DNA from: Streptosporangiales bacterium
Lineage (GTDB): Bacteria; Actinomycetota; Actinomycetes; Streptosporangiales; WHSR01
Length of the DNA stretch: 45,461 nucleotides
Direction of reading: 5' to 3'
NCBI GenBank assembly: GCA_009379995.1
Contig: WHSR01000038.1
Span: forward strand, 1-45,461
Below the pieces are notes generated by a model. The model ran no database searches and was not told the origin of the DNA. It saw only the letters and a list, made by a program, of their open reading frames with translations. The translations under genes and the position numbers were made by a program. Shown here one piece after another: positions 18,601 to 27,051 of this stretch (its first letter is position 1; every line of letters starts with the position of its first letter).

Positions 18601-19495
18601 ATGTCCACCGACGCGGAGCAGTGGGACCGGGCCGCCGGCGGCGATGCTCCGGCGTTCGGCGCCCTCTTCGACCGGCACGCCGGTGCCATCTACAGCTACT
18701 GCTTTCGGCGGACCGCCGACTGGTCGACGGCCGAGGACCTCACCTCGGTGGTGTTCCTTGAGGCGTGGTGGCGCCGCAGGGACGTCCGGCCGGCGGGCGA
18801 CTCGGTGCTGCCGTGGCTGTTCGGCGTGGCGAACAACGTCGTACGCAACAGCAAGCGGTCGCTGCGGCGGCACCGGGCCGCGCTTGGCCGGCTGCCCGCC
18901 GCGCTCGCCGAGCCCGACCCCGCGGACGATGTTGCCGCCCGCGTTGACGACGAACGCCGGATGCGGCGTCTGCTGGAGCTCGTGCGGCGGCTGCCCCGGC
19001 CTGATCAGGACGTGCTGGCGCTCTGTGTCTGGTCCGGGCTCAGCTACTGGGCCGTCGACAAGGGTCCGGTGGAGACCTGCGCCGAGGTGTGGCGCGAGGG
19101 CGACATGGGCGAGGGCCCGTGGGAGGGCTACCAGGGTGTGCCGCCCCTGGTGAGCTGCCTCCTGAAGACCGGTCCCGTCGGGGTCTTCCCGGGTAAGCAG
19201 GGTACCTGCGAGCGGCTCGGCCTCGAACCGGTTCCCGAGCCCACCGGGGAGGACCGGGAGCGGGCGGCCGCCACCCGCAAGGTGGTGGACGATCTGCTAG
19301 CGCGGCTGGGTGGGCGGTGCGTCCGCAAGGACGAGGCGGTGCGCATCGCGCGGGAGCTGTTCGCCGCCCACGGCCTGACGGACTGGAAGGTCAAGACCGG
19401 CTCGTTTCTACGGTGTGTACGGCTCCTGCGCCACGCTTGTCGGCCCCGTCAACGAGCGGGAGAAGACGATCGAGTTGACGGGCCGCAGGGGTTGA
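18601..19495 (+). pseudogene. Chimera of an ECF sigma factor and the C-terminus of another protein
   Basis: Residues 1-148 from ATG 18601 are a normal ECF sigma factor: DAPAFGALFDRHAGAIYSYC, ADWSTAEDLTSVVFLEAW (region 2) and LPWLFGVANNVVRNSKRS. Region 4 begins at LPRPDQDVLALCVWSGLSY but stops at 19047, where AEAA...TVRSRLSRAR would normally follow. The reading frame then passes into an unrelated protein, ETCAEVWREGD, PPLVSCLLKTGPVGVFPG and ERLGLEPVPEP, resembling the C-terminus of small proteins found beside such sigma genes. A frame change near 19400 moves its natural end (FYGVYGSCATLVGPVNEREK) to another frame, stop 19493-19495. The sigma factor lacks its -35-binding helix and should be inactive. 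A GTG at 18589 is an alternative start. Confidence 0.75.
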
Positions 19496-19524
19496 TCCGA
19501 GAGCGCGCCGTAGCGGCAACCCTT

Positions 19525-19559
19525 GGACGACGGGGTCGGCAACACCGACCCCGTCGTCC
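19525..19559 (+). terminator. Strong hairpin after the sigma chimera
   Basis: 19525-19539 (GGACGACGGGGTCGG) pairs perfectly with 19545-19559 around CAACA. It is 29 nt after the chimera's corrected stop, which supports 19495 as the old gene end. The remaining bases to 19731 show no gene. Confidence 0.8.
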
Positions 19560-19731
19560 AGTCGGTCCAGCAGCTGACGCACACCGAACAACCAGTCGAA
19601 CGGGACGGACTGGTCGGCCTGGCACGAGCCGGGGCGGACCGTCCACCAGATCCCTAACGGTTGACCCGGAGCCGTCGGCCACCAATCCGAGGGATCTACT
19701 ATCGAGGGAACTCGGACGAGGGATAGCCGAA

Positions 19732-20754
19732 ATGCCAACTGCGGACTCGTGGGTCGTCGTCGGCTTGGACAACGGTGCGACCTGCAACAAGGCCACGGTG
19801 CTCGACGCGTCGGGGTCCTTCTTGGTGGACCGGCTGGTCGAGACACCCAGCCGCGTGCAGGACGGTCCCGCCGTGGCCGTCGAGGCGCTCGCTGGGTCGC
19901 TGGAGCACATCCTCGGCCTCGCCGGCAGGCCCAGGGAATCGGTACGCGCCGTCGGGCTGGACACGCCCGGCCCGGCGAGCGCGGACGGCGTGATCTCGTC
20001 GAAGGGCGCCACGAACTTCTCCCAGCCGGCCTGGCACGGGTTCGACATCCGCGGCGCGCTCGAGGTTCGCCTGGGGGTGCCCGTGGTCTACAACAACGAC
20101 GGCAACGCGGCGGCGCTGTACGCCCATCACATGCATTTCGGCGGCGAGGCGGCGCGGCGCTCCTCGGTCTCGGCGATCGTGGGCACCGGGTTGGGCGGCG
20201 GCGTGATCGAGACCGGCCGGGTGGTACGGGGCGCCGCCGGGATGGCCGGGGAGTTGGGCCACGTGCACATCCCGATGCAGGGGCTCCTGGGGGAGGGACA
20301 GCCGCTTCCGGTGTGCAACTGCGGCTTCGTCGGCGACGCCGAAAGCGTCGCCTCCCTTACCGGGATCGAAAAGAACCTGCTGTCGTACTGGCTCACCCGG
20401 TTCGAGGGGCACGAGCTCGGTGCCGTTGGGTCGCTCGGCAAGGCGGCGAAGCTCGTCCGCGCCTACGGAGAGAACAAGGACCCGCTGGCCCTCGAGGTCT
20501 TCGAGCAGCAGGCGATGGCGATCGGACGGCTGTTCACGATCGCCGCCAACTTCACCGACCCCGACGCGTACTTCGTCGGCGGAGGCGTCGTCGAGACCGC
20601 GCCCTGGTTCCGGGAGTGGTTCCTGGCCAAGGTGCGTGAGCACACCGCGCTGCGCGAAGAGCAGGAGCGTGTCGCGGTCTTCGCCCTGGTGCCCGACCTG
20701 GATATGGCGGGTGCCCGCGGGGCAGCGATCGCCGCGCTCGACCACATGACGTGA
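19732..20754 (+). CDS. ROK-family sugar kinase or kinase-like protein
   Basis: A 340-aa ROK protein without an N-terminal DNA-binding domain, so probably a kinase rather than a repressor. It has an ATP phosphate loop VVVGLDNGATCNKATVLD, the catalytic-base region VVYNNDGNAAALYA, IVGTGLGGGVIETG, and AGELGHVHIP with the ROK His. The zinc loop reads CNCGFVGDAES, whereas the usual form is CxCGxxGCxE, so one Cys is replaced by Asp. The open frame extends upstream into the sigma chimera only because stops are rare. ATG 19732 is chosen for its GAGGGA upstream and because the ROK fold begins there. The sugar is not known. Confidence 0.85.
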   Translation: MPTADSWVVVGLDNGATCNKATVLDASGSFLVDRLVETPSRVQDGPAVAVEALAGSLEHILGLAGRPRESVRAVGLDTPGPASADGVISSKGATNFSQPAWHGFDIRGALEVRLGVPVVYNNDGNAAALYAHHMHFGGEAARRSSVSAIVGTGLGGGVIETGRVVRGAAGMAGELGHVHIPMQGLLGEGQPLPVCNCGFVGDAESVASLTGIEKNLLSYWLTRFEGHELGAVGSLGKAAKLVRAYGENKDPLALEVFEQQAMAIGRLFTIAANFTDPDAYFVGGGVVETAPWFREWFLAKVREHTALREEQERVAVFALVPDLDMAGARGAAIAALDHMT

Positions 20755-20767
20755 GGGCCAAAGGGGA

Positions 20768-22396
20768 CTACCCGAGGCCGGGGCGGCGCGTGTGGTGCGG
20801 GGTGGCCGCCTCGTATCCGGCCGCGGCGAAGCAGAGCAGCCTCTCCTGGTACGGCGGTGCGATGAGCTGGAGACCGACGGGTAGGTCGTCGGCGCAGAAG
20901 CCGCACGGCACCGTGATCGCGGGCAGGCCTGTCACGTTCACAGGCCCGGTGAAGCGCACCAGCGTCGGACCGACCGCCGCGGAGCGGCCATCGAGGTCGA
21001 CGGTCGGGCTTCCGATCGTCGGCGCCGTGCAGGCCAGGACGGGCAGTGCGATCAGGTCGGCCTCCGGCCAGGCGGCCGACCAGGCATGGCAGGCGGCGGT
21101 CCGCAGCCGTTGTGCGGTGAGGTACTCCCCGGCCAGCAGGTACCGTCCGACCTCCATGCGCGCCCGGATGGTCGGCCCGTAGTCCGGGCGCGTGCGCAGG
21201 ATGGGTTCGTGGCAGGCCGAGCTCTCCGCGTAGATGATCGCCCGGTTCACCGCGACGAGCTGTTCGAGGTCGGGCAGTTCGACCTCGACCGGCTCGGCGC
21301 CGCATCCGCGCAGGTCGCGTACGGCTTCCTGGAAGCGCTCCGCCACCGCGGGCTGTATGCCCGACAGCCACGAGCGCGGCACTCCGATGCGGATGCCGGC
21401 GAGGCCGTTGGCCGCGCCGGCCCGGGCGGCGGGCTCGACGGCGTTGGTCTCGGGGAGGTCCGCGAGGATGTCGAGGAGCAGTGCCGCGTCCCGCACGGTC
21501 CTGGTGATCGGGCCGACGGTGTCGAGGGTCCACGACAGCGGGTAGACGCCGTCTATCGGCACGATGCCGTATGTGGGCTTGAGCCCCACGATCCCGCAGC
21601 AGCCCGCGGGGATGCGTACGGAGCCCGCGGTGTCGGTGCCCAGCGCCGCACCGACCATCGCGGTCGCCACGGCCGCCGCCGACCCCCCGCTGGATCCGCC
21701 CGCCACCCTCGAGGTGTCCCAGGGGTTGCGGACGTGTCCGTAGTGGTCGTTCTCCGCGGTCCCGCCCGCCGCGAACTCGTGGGTGTTCATCTTGCCGGCG
21801 CACGTCGCACCCTCGCGGCCCAGCCGGCGCCACACCTCGGCGTCCCGTTCCGGGACGCGGTCGGCGAGGATGCGGGAGCCACAGGTGGTGGCGATCCCAG
21901 CGGTATCGATGATGTCCTTCACCCCGATCGGCACCCGCGCGAGCCGCCCTTCCTGCCGACCCTCCGGGGACGGCGGCGGGTCGGCGTCGAGGGTCACGGT
22001 GATGAAGGCGGCCAGCTCCGGGTCGAGTCGCTTGATCCGTGCGGAGTACGCCTCCACCACCTCGGCGGCGGAGATCGCGCCCGCACGTACCAGTGCGGCC
22101 AGATCGGCGACCGGCGTCCACGGCAGCTCGGCGGCCGAGGGCGGGTCCGGCGTGCGGGCCGGTGGCGCCGGCGGTAGGGGAACCCGCCGCCAGGTGCGCG
22201 GCGCCGCGTCCGGATCGAAGGTGAAGGCGGGGGCGACCCCGTCCAGCGCCCCCAGGTCGGCCTCGTCGAGCGTCCGCTGAACGGGCGCCAGCAGGTCGGC
22301 CGCGGCGTTCAGCAGCGCCGGGTCGGCGTCCGGCGCCATGCCGCGCATGGCGTTGTGGTCGACGCGGGGATGCCCACTCATGTCTGGCGCACTCAT
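20768..22396 (-). CDS. Amidase-signature hydrolase
   Basis: A 542-aa amidase-signature enzyme that would hydrolyse an amide or carbamate. The Ser-cisSer-Lys triad is visible: Lys in VPIGVKDIIDTAG, the cis-Ser in AGGSSGGSAAAVA and the nucleophile Ser in GTDTAGSVRIPAG. The N-terminal 95 residues are an additional helical and proline-rich part. The start at ATG 22396 is chosen because AGGGA lies 5 nt upstream; an in-frame TTG/ATG further up is less likely. It ends 13 nt from the convergent ROK gene. The substrate cannot be predicted; no partner genes suggest a pathway. Confidence 0.9.
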   Translation of the reverse strand: MSAPDMSGHPRVDHNAMRGMAPDADPALLNAAADLLAPVQRTLDEADLGALDGVAPAFTFDPDAAPRTWRRVPLPPAPPARTPDPPSAAELPWTPVADLAALVRAGAISAAEVVEAYSARIKRLDPELAAFITVTLDADPPPSPEGRQEGRLARVPIGVKDIIDTAGIATTCGSRILADRVPERDAEVWRRLGREGATCAGKMNTHEFAAGGTAENDHYGHVRNPWDTSRVAGGSSGGSAAAVATAMVGAALGTDTAGSVRIPAGCCGIVGLKPTYGIVPIDGVYPLSWTLDTVGPITRTVRDAALLLDILADLPETNAVEPAARAGAANGLAGIRIGVPRSWLSGIQPAVAERFQEAVRDLRGCGAEPVEVELPDLEQLVAVNRAIIYAESSACHEPILRTRPDYGPTIRARMEVGRYLLAGEYLTAQRLRTAACHAWSAAWPEADLIALPVLACTAPTIGSPTVDLDGRSAAVGPTLVRFTGPVNVTGLPAITVPCGFCADDLPVGLQLIAPPYQERLLCFAAAGYEAATPHHTRRPGLG

Positions 22397-22527
22397 GTCT
22401 GTCCCTTCGGATGCCATCACCGGCTTCGACGGTAACCTGACTCGCAGATCAAGACGATCGTCGGGGTGCTGGGGAGGACGCCCGTATCCGCAGGGAGGCA
22501 GGCTCGGGTCCGGAGGGCGGGGCGGCC

Positions 22528-24003
22528 ATGTTTCGCCGACACTGGTTCTTCCTCGCCGTCCTCACCGCCGGGGCGCTGCTGCGCGCCGTCGTCCAGCTGG
22601 CCTACGTGCCGGCGATCCTGTACTTCGACTCGCACCTCTATCTGGACAACGCCGACGAGCTCGATCCGTCCGGGCTGCGTCTGATCGGGTACGAGGCGCT
22701 CCTGCTCCGCTGGCTCCTTCCGTTCCACGACCTCGCCCTGATACCCGCCGTGCAGCACCTGCTCGGGCTGGGCATGGGCGTCGCCATCTACGCGCTGCTG
22801 GTGCGTCGGGGTGTCCGCCGGTGGCTGTCGACGCTCGCCGCGGCGCCGGTGCTGCTGGACGGCTACCAGCTGCAGATCGAGCAGAACGTTATGTCGGACA
22901 CGCTGTTCCTGACGCTTGTCGTCGCGGCGCTCGTGTTGATGCTGTGGCGCCCCGTTCCCCTGTGGCCCGCCGTGGCCGCTGCCGGAGTCGTGCTGGGTCT
23001 GGCGACGACTGTCCGCCTCGCGGGCCTGGCGCTGGTACCGGTCGCGGTCGGATACGTCGCCATCGTGGGCCGCGGGTCCCGCCATAAGGTCATCGGATCC
23101 GGCCTCGTCGTGTTGGGGTTCGCGGCGCCGCTTCTCCTGTACGGGGCGTGGTACCAGCATGTCGCCGGCGAGTTCCGGCTCACCGGCGGCCCCACCAAGG
23201 GCAAGGTGCTGTACGGCCGGACCGCGCCGCTCGCGGACTGCGGACGGTTGGCGGCGGGGGACCAGCCCAGCTACATGGCCCTGATGTGCCCGGACTCGCC
23301 GCGGTACGCCGAGCTTCGGCGGGAGTGGTACCCGCGGTACTGGGGCCCCGACTACTTCGCGAACTGGGGGTCACCCGCACACGAGATCGACTATCCGCCG
23401 GGGGTGGACAAGTACGACGCGATGGAGCGGTTCGGCTGGCAGGTGATCAAAAACCAGCCGCTCGACGTGGCGGGTGCCGTAGGGCGCGACTTCCTCAAGG
23501 GTTTCACGCCCGTCCGCATGGACTTTCCGGGAGACACCCCCCTGGAGCGCTGGCGGTTCCAGGAGAAATACCCCAGGTTTCCGCGGCGCGACGAGTACGG
23601 CACGGTCGAGAAGTACGGAGGCGCGGGTCCGCGCCACCGGCCGATGCTCGCCGCCTTCCTCCGCGACTACCAGTCGGTCGCCTACACCTCCGGCGTCGTC
23701 TTCGCGGCGGGATTCCTTGCCTCCGGCGCCGCCGCCGTGGGCGCGGGCAGACGGGCACGGGACTCGGGGCTTCGCGCCGCGGCTCTCCTGGTGGGACTGA
23801 CCGGTGTTTCGTCCCTTCTGCTCGCGGCGTTGTTCGAGTTCTCCTGGCGCTACCAGCTTCCCTCCGTCGTGCTGGCTCCGCTCGCGGGCGCGCTCGGCCT
23901 CACAGCGCTGTTCTGTACGCGAGGAAGCGCGTCCCGAGGTCACCCGGCCGCAGAGCCTGCCGAGAGGCATGTGGGTGGACGACGCGACACGGGATCCCAC
24001 TAA
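22528..24003 (+). CDS. GT-C-like multi-pass membrane protein
   Basis: A 491-aa integral membrane protein with about ten hydrophobic helices, beginning FFLAVLTAGALLRAVVQLAYVPAI. The motif YFDSHLYLDNADELDPSGLRLIGYEALLLR, with an acidic pair in the first loop (FDSHLYLDNAD), resembles the GT-C/ArnT-type lipid-linked glycosyltransferases. A large extracytoplasmic part lies between residues 215 and 380, then more helices. Substrate and lipid donor are unknown. It is followed by a methyltransferase whose ATG is 1 nt after the TAA, so they are probably co-transcribed. A mannosyl-type transfer is only a guess. Confidence 0.65.
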   Translation: MFRRHWFFLAVLTAGALLRAVVQLAYVPAILYFDSHLYLDNADELDPSGLRLIGYEALLLRWLLPFHDLALIPAVQHLLGLGMGVAIYALLVRRGVRRWLSTLAAAPVLLDGYQLQIEQNVMSDTLFLTLVVAALVLMLWRPVPLWPAVAAAGVVLGLATTVRLAGLALVPVAVGYVAIVGRGSRHKVIGSGLVVLGFAAPLLLYGAWYQHVAGEFRLTGGPTKGKVLYGRTAPLADCGRLAAGDQPSYMALMCPDSPRYAELRREWYPRYWGPDYFANWGSPAHEIDYPPGVDKYDAMERFGWQVIKNQPLDVAGAVGRDFLKGFTPVRMDFPGDTPLERWRFQEKYPRFPRRDEYGTVEKYGGAGPRHRPMLAAFLRDYQSVAYTSGVVFAAGFLASGAAAVGAGRRARDSGLRAAALLVGLTGVSSLLLAALFEFSWRYQLPSVVLAPLAGALGLTALFCTRGSASRGHPAAEPAERHVGGRRDTGSH

Positions 24004-24004
24004 C

Positions 24005-24886
24005 ATGTGGTCAATATCGGATCACGATCGGGGGCAGGCGGACTTGTCAGGTCGTACAGACTGGTGGAAGCCGGACCCGGAGGAGTTCGACAAATCCATC
24101 GATCTGAAAACCGACGCGCCGCACTCGGCGCGGATCTACGACTACCTACTGGGCGGCAAGGACAACTTTCCCGCCGACCGGGAGGCGGCCGCGGAGATTA
24201 CCAAGGACTGGCCCAACCTGCCGACGTCCATGCGGGCCAACAGGAACTTCATGTGCCGGGTGGCCCGCTACCTGGCCTCAGAACGGGGCATCCGCCAGTT
24301 CCTGGACATCGGCACCGGGCTGCCCACCTCGCCCAACCTGCACGAGGTGGCCCAGGAGGTCGCCCCCGAGACGCGGGTGGTCTACGTCGACAACGACCCG
24401 ATCGTGTTGGTGCACGCCCGTGCCCTGCTGGCCAGCTCGCGGGAAGGTAAGACCGCCTACATCGATGCCGACCTGTCCGACGCCGAGACCATCCTCGATT
24501 CACCACAGCTACGTGACACCCTCGATCTGGACCGGCCGATCGCGCTGTGCCTGATCGCGGTACTGCATTTCATCACCGACGAGCGGCAAGCGCTGGATAT
24601 CGTCGATCAGCTCCTGCGGCCGCTGGCGTCGGGCAGCGTCCTGGCGCTGTCCACCGTTACCGCCGACAGTGCGCCCGACGAGGTGAACCCGGGGATGGCC
24701 GCGTACAACGCCCGCGGCATCATCTCGAAGTCGCGCAACAAGGTCGAGGTGGAGCGCTTCTTCGACGGACTCGAGCTGCTCGACCCCGGAGTGGTGCTCG
24801 TCAACCACTGGCATCCCGACGACGCCGCGCGTGCCGTGCACGATGCTCACGTGCACATGTACGGGGGCGTCGCCGTCAAGCCCTGA
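24005..24886 (+). CDS. DUF574-type SAM-dependent methyltransferase
   Basis: A 293-aa member of the actinobacterial SAM-methyltransferase family formerly called DUF574. The family hallmarks are DAPHSARIYDYLLGGKDNFPADR at the start, FLDIGTGLPTSPNLHEVAQ (SAM-binding motif I) and VVYVDNDPIVLVHARALL (motif II). The protein ends in ALCLIAVLHFITDE and the C-terminal strand pair. Such genes are numerous in actinomycete genomes and their targets are unknown. ATG 24005 was chosen because upstream frame positions overlap the GT-C gene. A large inverted repeat terminates the gene. Confidence 0.88.
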   Translation: MWSISDHDRGQADLSGRTDWWKPDPEEFDKSIDLKTDAPHSARIYDYLLGGKDNFPADREAAAEITKDWPNLPTSMRANRNFMCRVARYLASERGIRQFLDIGTGLPTSPNLHEVAQEVAPETRVVYVDNDPIVLVHARALLASSREGKTAYIDADLSDAETILDSPQLRDTLDLDRPIALCLIAVLHFITDERQALDIVDQLLRPLASGSVLALSTVTADSAPDEVNPGMAAYNARGIISKSRNKVEVERFFDGLELLDPGVVLVNHWHPDDAARAVHDAHVHMYGGVAVKP

Positions 24887-24897
24887 CGCCCCCTTCC

Positions 24898-24963
24898 CTT
24901 TGGCCGTGATCTTGCAGAAATTCAAATCCCTAGTTTTGAATTTCTGCAAGATCACGGCCAAAG
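24898..24963. terminator. 29-bp perfect inverted repeat, bidirectional terminator-like
   Basis: 24898-24926 is exactly inverted at 24935-24963 around an 8-nt loop (TCCCTAGT). The arm contains GTGATCTTGCAGAAATTCAA. It lies between the convergent methyltransferase and MoaD-like genes (stops 24886 and 24973). The arm has lower GC than its neighbourhood. A perfectly kept 29-bp stem suggests a conserved repeat family or recent insertion. Confidence 0.85.
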
Positions 24964-24972
24964 AGGGGCGCC

Positions 24973-25269
24973 TTAGCCGCCAGCCATGGCCCCCACGACG
25001 AGGAAGGGCTCCGTACCCGAAGCGACCGCGTCGGGCAGCGGGGCGTCCGGTGGTTCGTGGGACAGATCCTGCTCGCAGGCGAAGAACCTGACGAACGCCC
25101 GGCGCTGCCCGGTGGCGTGATCGCGGATGGTCCCGCGCAGCATCGGATAGCCGGCCTCGAGGGCGTCGAGGACCGAGCGCTGTGTCGCCCGGCCCTCGAC
25201 GTGCAGCTCGACCTCGCCGCGGACCCGCGCGAGCGTCCGCAGGTGGTGCGGGAGTACTACGCGGATCAT
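24973..25269 (-). CDS. MoaD/ThiS-like small protein
   Basis: A 98-aa beta-grasp protein: [44 protein letters not shown] and a C-terminal AMAGG. The Gly-Gly tail is the site where MoaD-like sulfur carriers are thiocarboxylated. Loop cysteine and the [10 protein letters not shown] strand are also visible. The ATG overlaps the TGA of the propeller gene (ATGA, 25269-25266), so the two are translated together. No MoaE or ThiG partner lies nearby, so classic molybdopterin or thiamine roles are not supported by context. It may act as a carrier or modifier together with the propeller protein. Confidence 0.8.
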   Translation of the reverse strand: MIRVVLPHHLRTLARVRGEVELHVEGRATQRSVLDALEAGYPMLRGTIRDHATGQRRAFVRFFACEQDLSHEPPDAPLPDAVASGTEPFLVVGAMAGG

Positions 25270-26381
25270 GGCAGCGCCTGAACCTCGACGGAGAGGACGG
25301 CGGGAAGGTCGCGGACGATGGGCGCCCAGCTGTCCCCGGCGTCGGCCGACGCGTACACCTGCCCGCCGGTGGTACCGAAGTACACGCCGCACGAGTCGAG
25401 CAAGTCCACGGCCATCGCGTCCCGCAACACGTTGACGTAGCAGTTGCTTTGCGGCAGGCCGTCGGTGAGCGCCTCCCACTCGTTCCCGCCCGTCCGGCTG
25501 CGGTACACGCGCAGCCTTCCGTCGGGCGGGTAGTGCTCCGAGTCGCTCTTGATCGGGACGACGTAGACCGTGTCCGGCTCGTGCGCGTGGACCCCGATCG
25601 GGAACCCGAAGTCGCTCGGCAGGTTGCCGCTGACCTCGTGCCACGACTCGCCAGCGTCGTCGCTGCGCATGACGTCCCAGTGCTTCTGCATGAACAGCAC
25701 GTGCGGACGCGACCGATGCATCGCTATGCGGTGAACGCAGTGGCCGACCTCGGCGTCCGGGTCGGGTATGCCCTCGGACTGCAGCCCGCGGTTGATCGGT
25801 CGCCACGTCTTGCCCGCGTCGTCGGTCCGGAACACGCCGGCGGCCGAGATGGCGGCGAAGATCCGTTCCGGGTCGCTCGGGTCCAGAACGATCGTGTGCA
25901 GGCACAGCCCACCGGCACCCGGTTGCCAGGAGGACCCCGAGTCCTGTTCGCGCAGGCCGGGTAGCTCCTGCCACGTCTGACCGCCGTCGGTCGTGCGGAA
26001 CAGGCCAGCGTCCTCCACCCCGGCGTAGACCGTGTCCGGATCGGTGGGCGACGGTTCGAAATGCCAGACGCGCGCGAACTCCCAGGGGTGCGGCGTGCCG
26101 TCGTACCACTGGTGAGTACCGGGTACGCCGTCGTAGGCGAACTCGTTACCCACCGGCTCCCACGTCTTGCCGCCGTCGTCGGAACGCTGGATCAACTGCC
26201 CGAACCAGCCGTTGGACTGCGACGCGTACAGCCGGTCCGGGGCGGCGGGAGATCCCGCGACGTGGTAGATCTCCCAGCCCGCGAAGTGGGGACCGCTGAC
26301 CTCCCACCGCTCGCGCTTCCCGTCCGACGTCAGGACGAACGCGCCCTTGCGCGTGCCGACCAATACCCGTACACCGCTCAT
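25266..26381 (-). CDS. BNR/VPS10-type beta-propeller protein
   Basis: A 371-aa cytosolic (no signal peptide) repeat protein with at least five Asp-box-like blades, e.g. [44 protein letters not shown] and [11 protein letters not shown]. These mark a sialidase-like or sortilin-type propeller, but no sialidase Arg triad is evident, so enzyme activity should not be assumed. Start ATG 26381 has AGGAG 5 nt upstream. The gene is translationally coupled to the MoaD-like gene. A 35-bp element shared with the VOC gene lies 42 nt upstream of its start. Confidence 0.8.
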   Translation of the reverse strand: MSGVRVLVGTRKGAFVLTSDGKRERWEVSGPHFAGWEIYHVAGSPAAPDRLYASQSNGWFGQLIQRSDDGGKTWEPVGNEFAYDGVPGTHQWYDGTPHPWEFARVWHFEPSPTDPDTVYAGVEDAGLFRTTDGGQTWQELPGLREQDSGSSWQPGAGGLCLHTIVLDPSDPERIFAAISAAGVFRTDDAGKTWRPINRGLQSEGIPDPDAEVGHCVHRIAMHRSRPHVLFMQKHWDVMRSDDAGESWHEVSGNLPSDFGFPIGVHAHEPDTVYVVPIKSDSEHYPPDGRLRVYRSRTGGNEWEALTDGLPQSNCYVNVLRDAMAVDLLDSCGVYFGTTGGQVYASADAGDSWAPIVRDLPAVLSVEVQALP

Positions 26382-26422
26382 CCGTACTCCTCTCGAGCCG
26401 GCATGTATGTCCTCATGACCGT

Positions 26423-26457
26423 GTAGACCGGACGGCGGAGCGAAACTCATCGCTCGG
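26423..26457 (-). promoter_or_regulatory. Shared promoter-like element before the propeller gene
   Basis: On the minus strand the element reads CCGAGCGATGAGTTTCG, a variable 10 nt, then CGGTCTAC. The same two conserved blocks at the same spacing occur at 44292-44258 before the VOC gene. Both end 42-43 nt before the start codon. This fits a -35/-10 pair for one alternative sigma factor. Confidence 0.6.
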
Positions 26458-26537
26458 CACGCCTTTTCTCTCGGCTGCATTCTCGCCGCATCCTTGCCGC
26501 GGGGGTGAGCGTGCCCGGGGTGGGGTAAAGCGGCGGT

Positions 26538-27047
26538 GTGACCGGACGAACCGTGTCGGACGAGCCGGGCGATGCGCGGCCCCGGTCACCGCTGCTTCCA
26601 CGGGTGGGTCCCGCTCTGCGTGTGCTGCTCAGCGGCTTCGAGTCCCTACTCTACGGCCTCGTCGGCCTGCTCCTGGTGCTCGCGGCCGTCTTCGTGGTGA
26701 TCGGAACGGTTGAGGCGATCGTGGACGCCGTCTCGGTGGGTGAGGACGCGGTCGCGATCGGCGTCGTCGTGCTCGACCGGATCCTGCTCACCCTCATCGT
26801 GGCGGAGCTCGCCTACACCCTCCGCTTTGTCGCCCAGACTCACGAGATCGTCGCCGAGCCGTTCCTGTTCATTGGGATGATCGCCACGGTACGGCGGATC
26901 CTGATCGTGACCGCGGAGTTCGAGCGGCCGCGGCCGGGCATGAGACTGTCCTACCTCCTGCTGGAGCTGGGACTGCTCGGACTCCTCGCGCTGGCCCTGG
27001 CCGCAGCGATCTTCCTGATCCGGCTGAGCGCCGCGAAAAGGGAGTGA
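26538..27047 (+). CDS. PsiE-like membrane protein
   Basis: A 169-aa protein with four predicted membrane helices: [20 protein letters not shown], a second at [20 protein letters not shown], a third around [20 protein letters not shown], and [20 protein letters not shown]. This layout resembles the phosphate-starvation-inducible PsiE family. Its biochemical role is not known. The start is GTG 26538. The stop is 4 nt before the hypF GTG, so it may be the leading gene of the hypF transcript. Confidence 0.65.
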   Translation: MTGRTVSDEPGDARPRSPLLPRVGPALRVLLSGFESLLYGLVGLLLVLAAVFVVIGTVEAIVDAVSVGEDAVAIGVVVLDRILLTLIVAELAYTLRFVAQTHEIVAEPFLFIGMIATVRRILIVTAEFERPRPGMRLSYLLLELGLLGLLALALAAAIFLIRLSAAKRE

Positions 27048-27051
27048 CCCG

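Noticed and set aside
18505..20754. A single 749-aa sigma-ROK fusion protein
   Set aside because: The frame is open only by GC bias. A terminator hairpin (19525-19559) and the natural ROK start at 19732 lie between the two parts.
24973..25269. MoaD for molybdopterin synthesis
   Set aside because: No moaE or other moa gene is nearby and the gene is coupled to a propeller protein, so only the fold is claimed.
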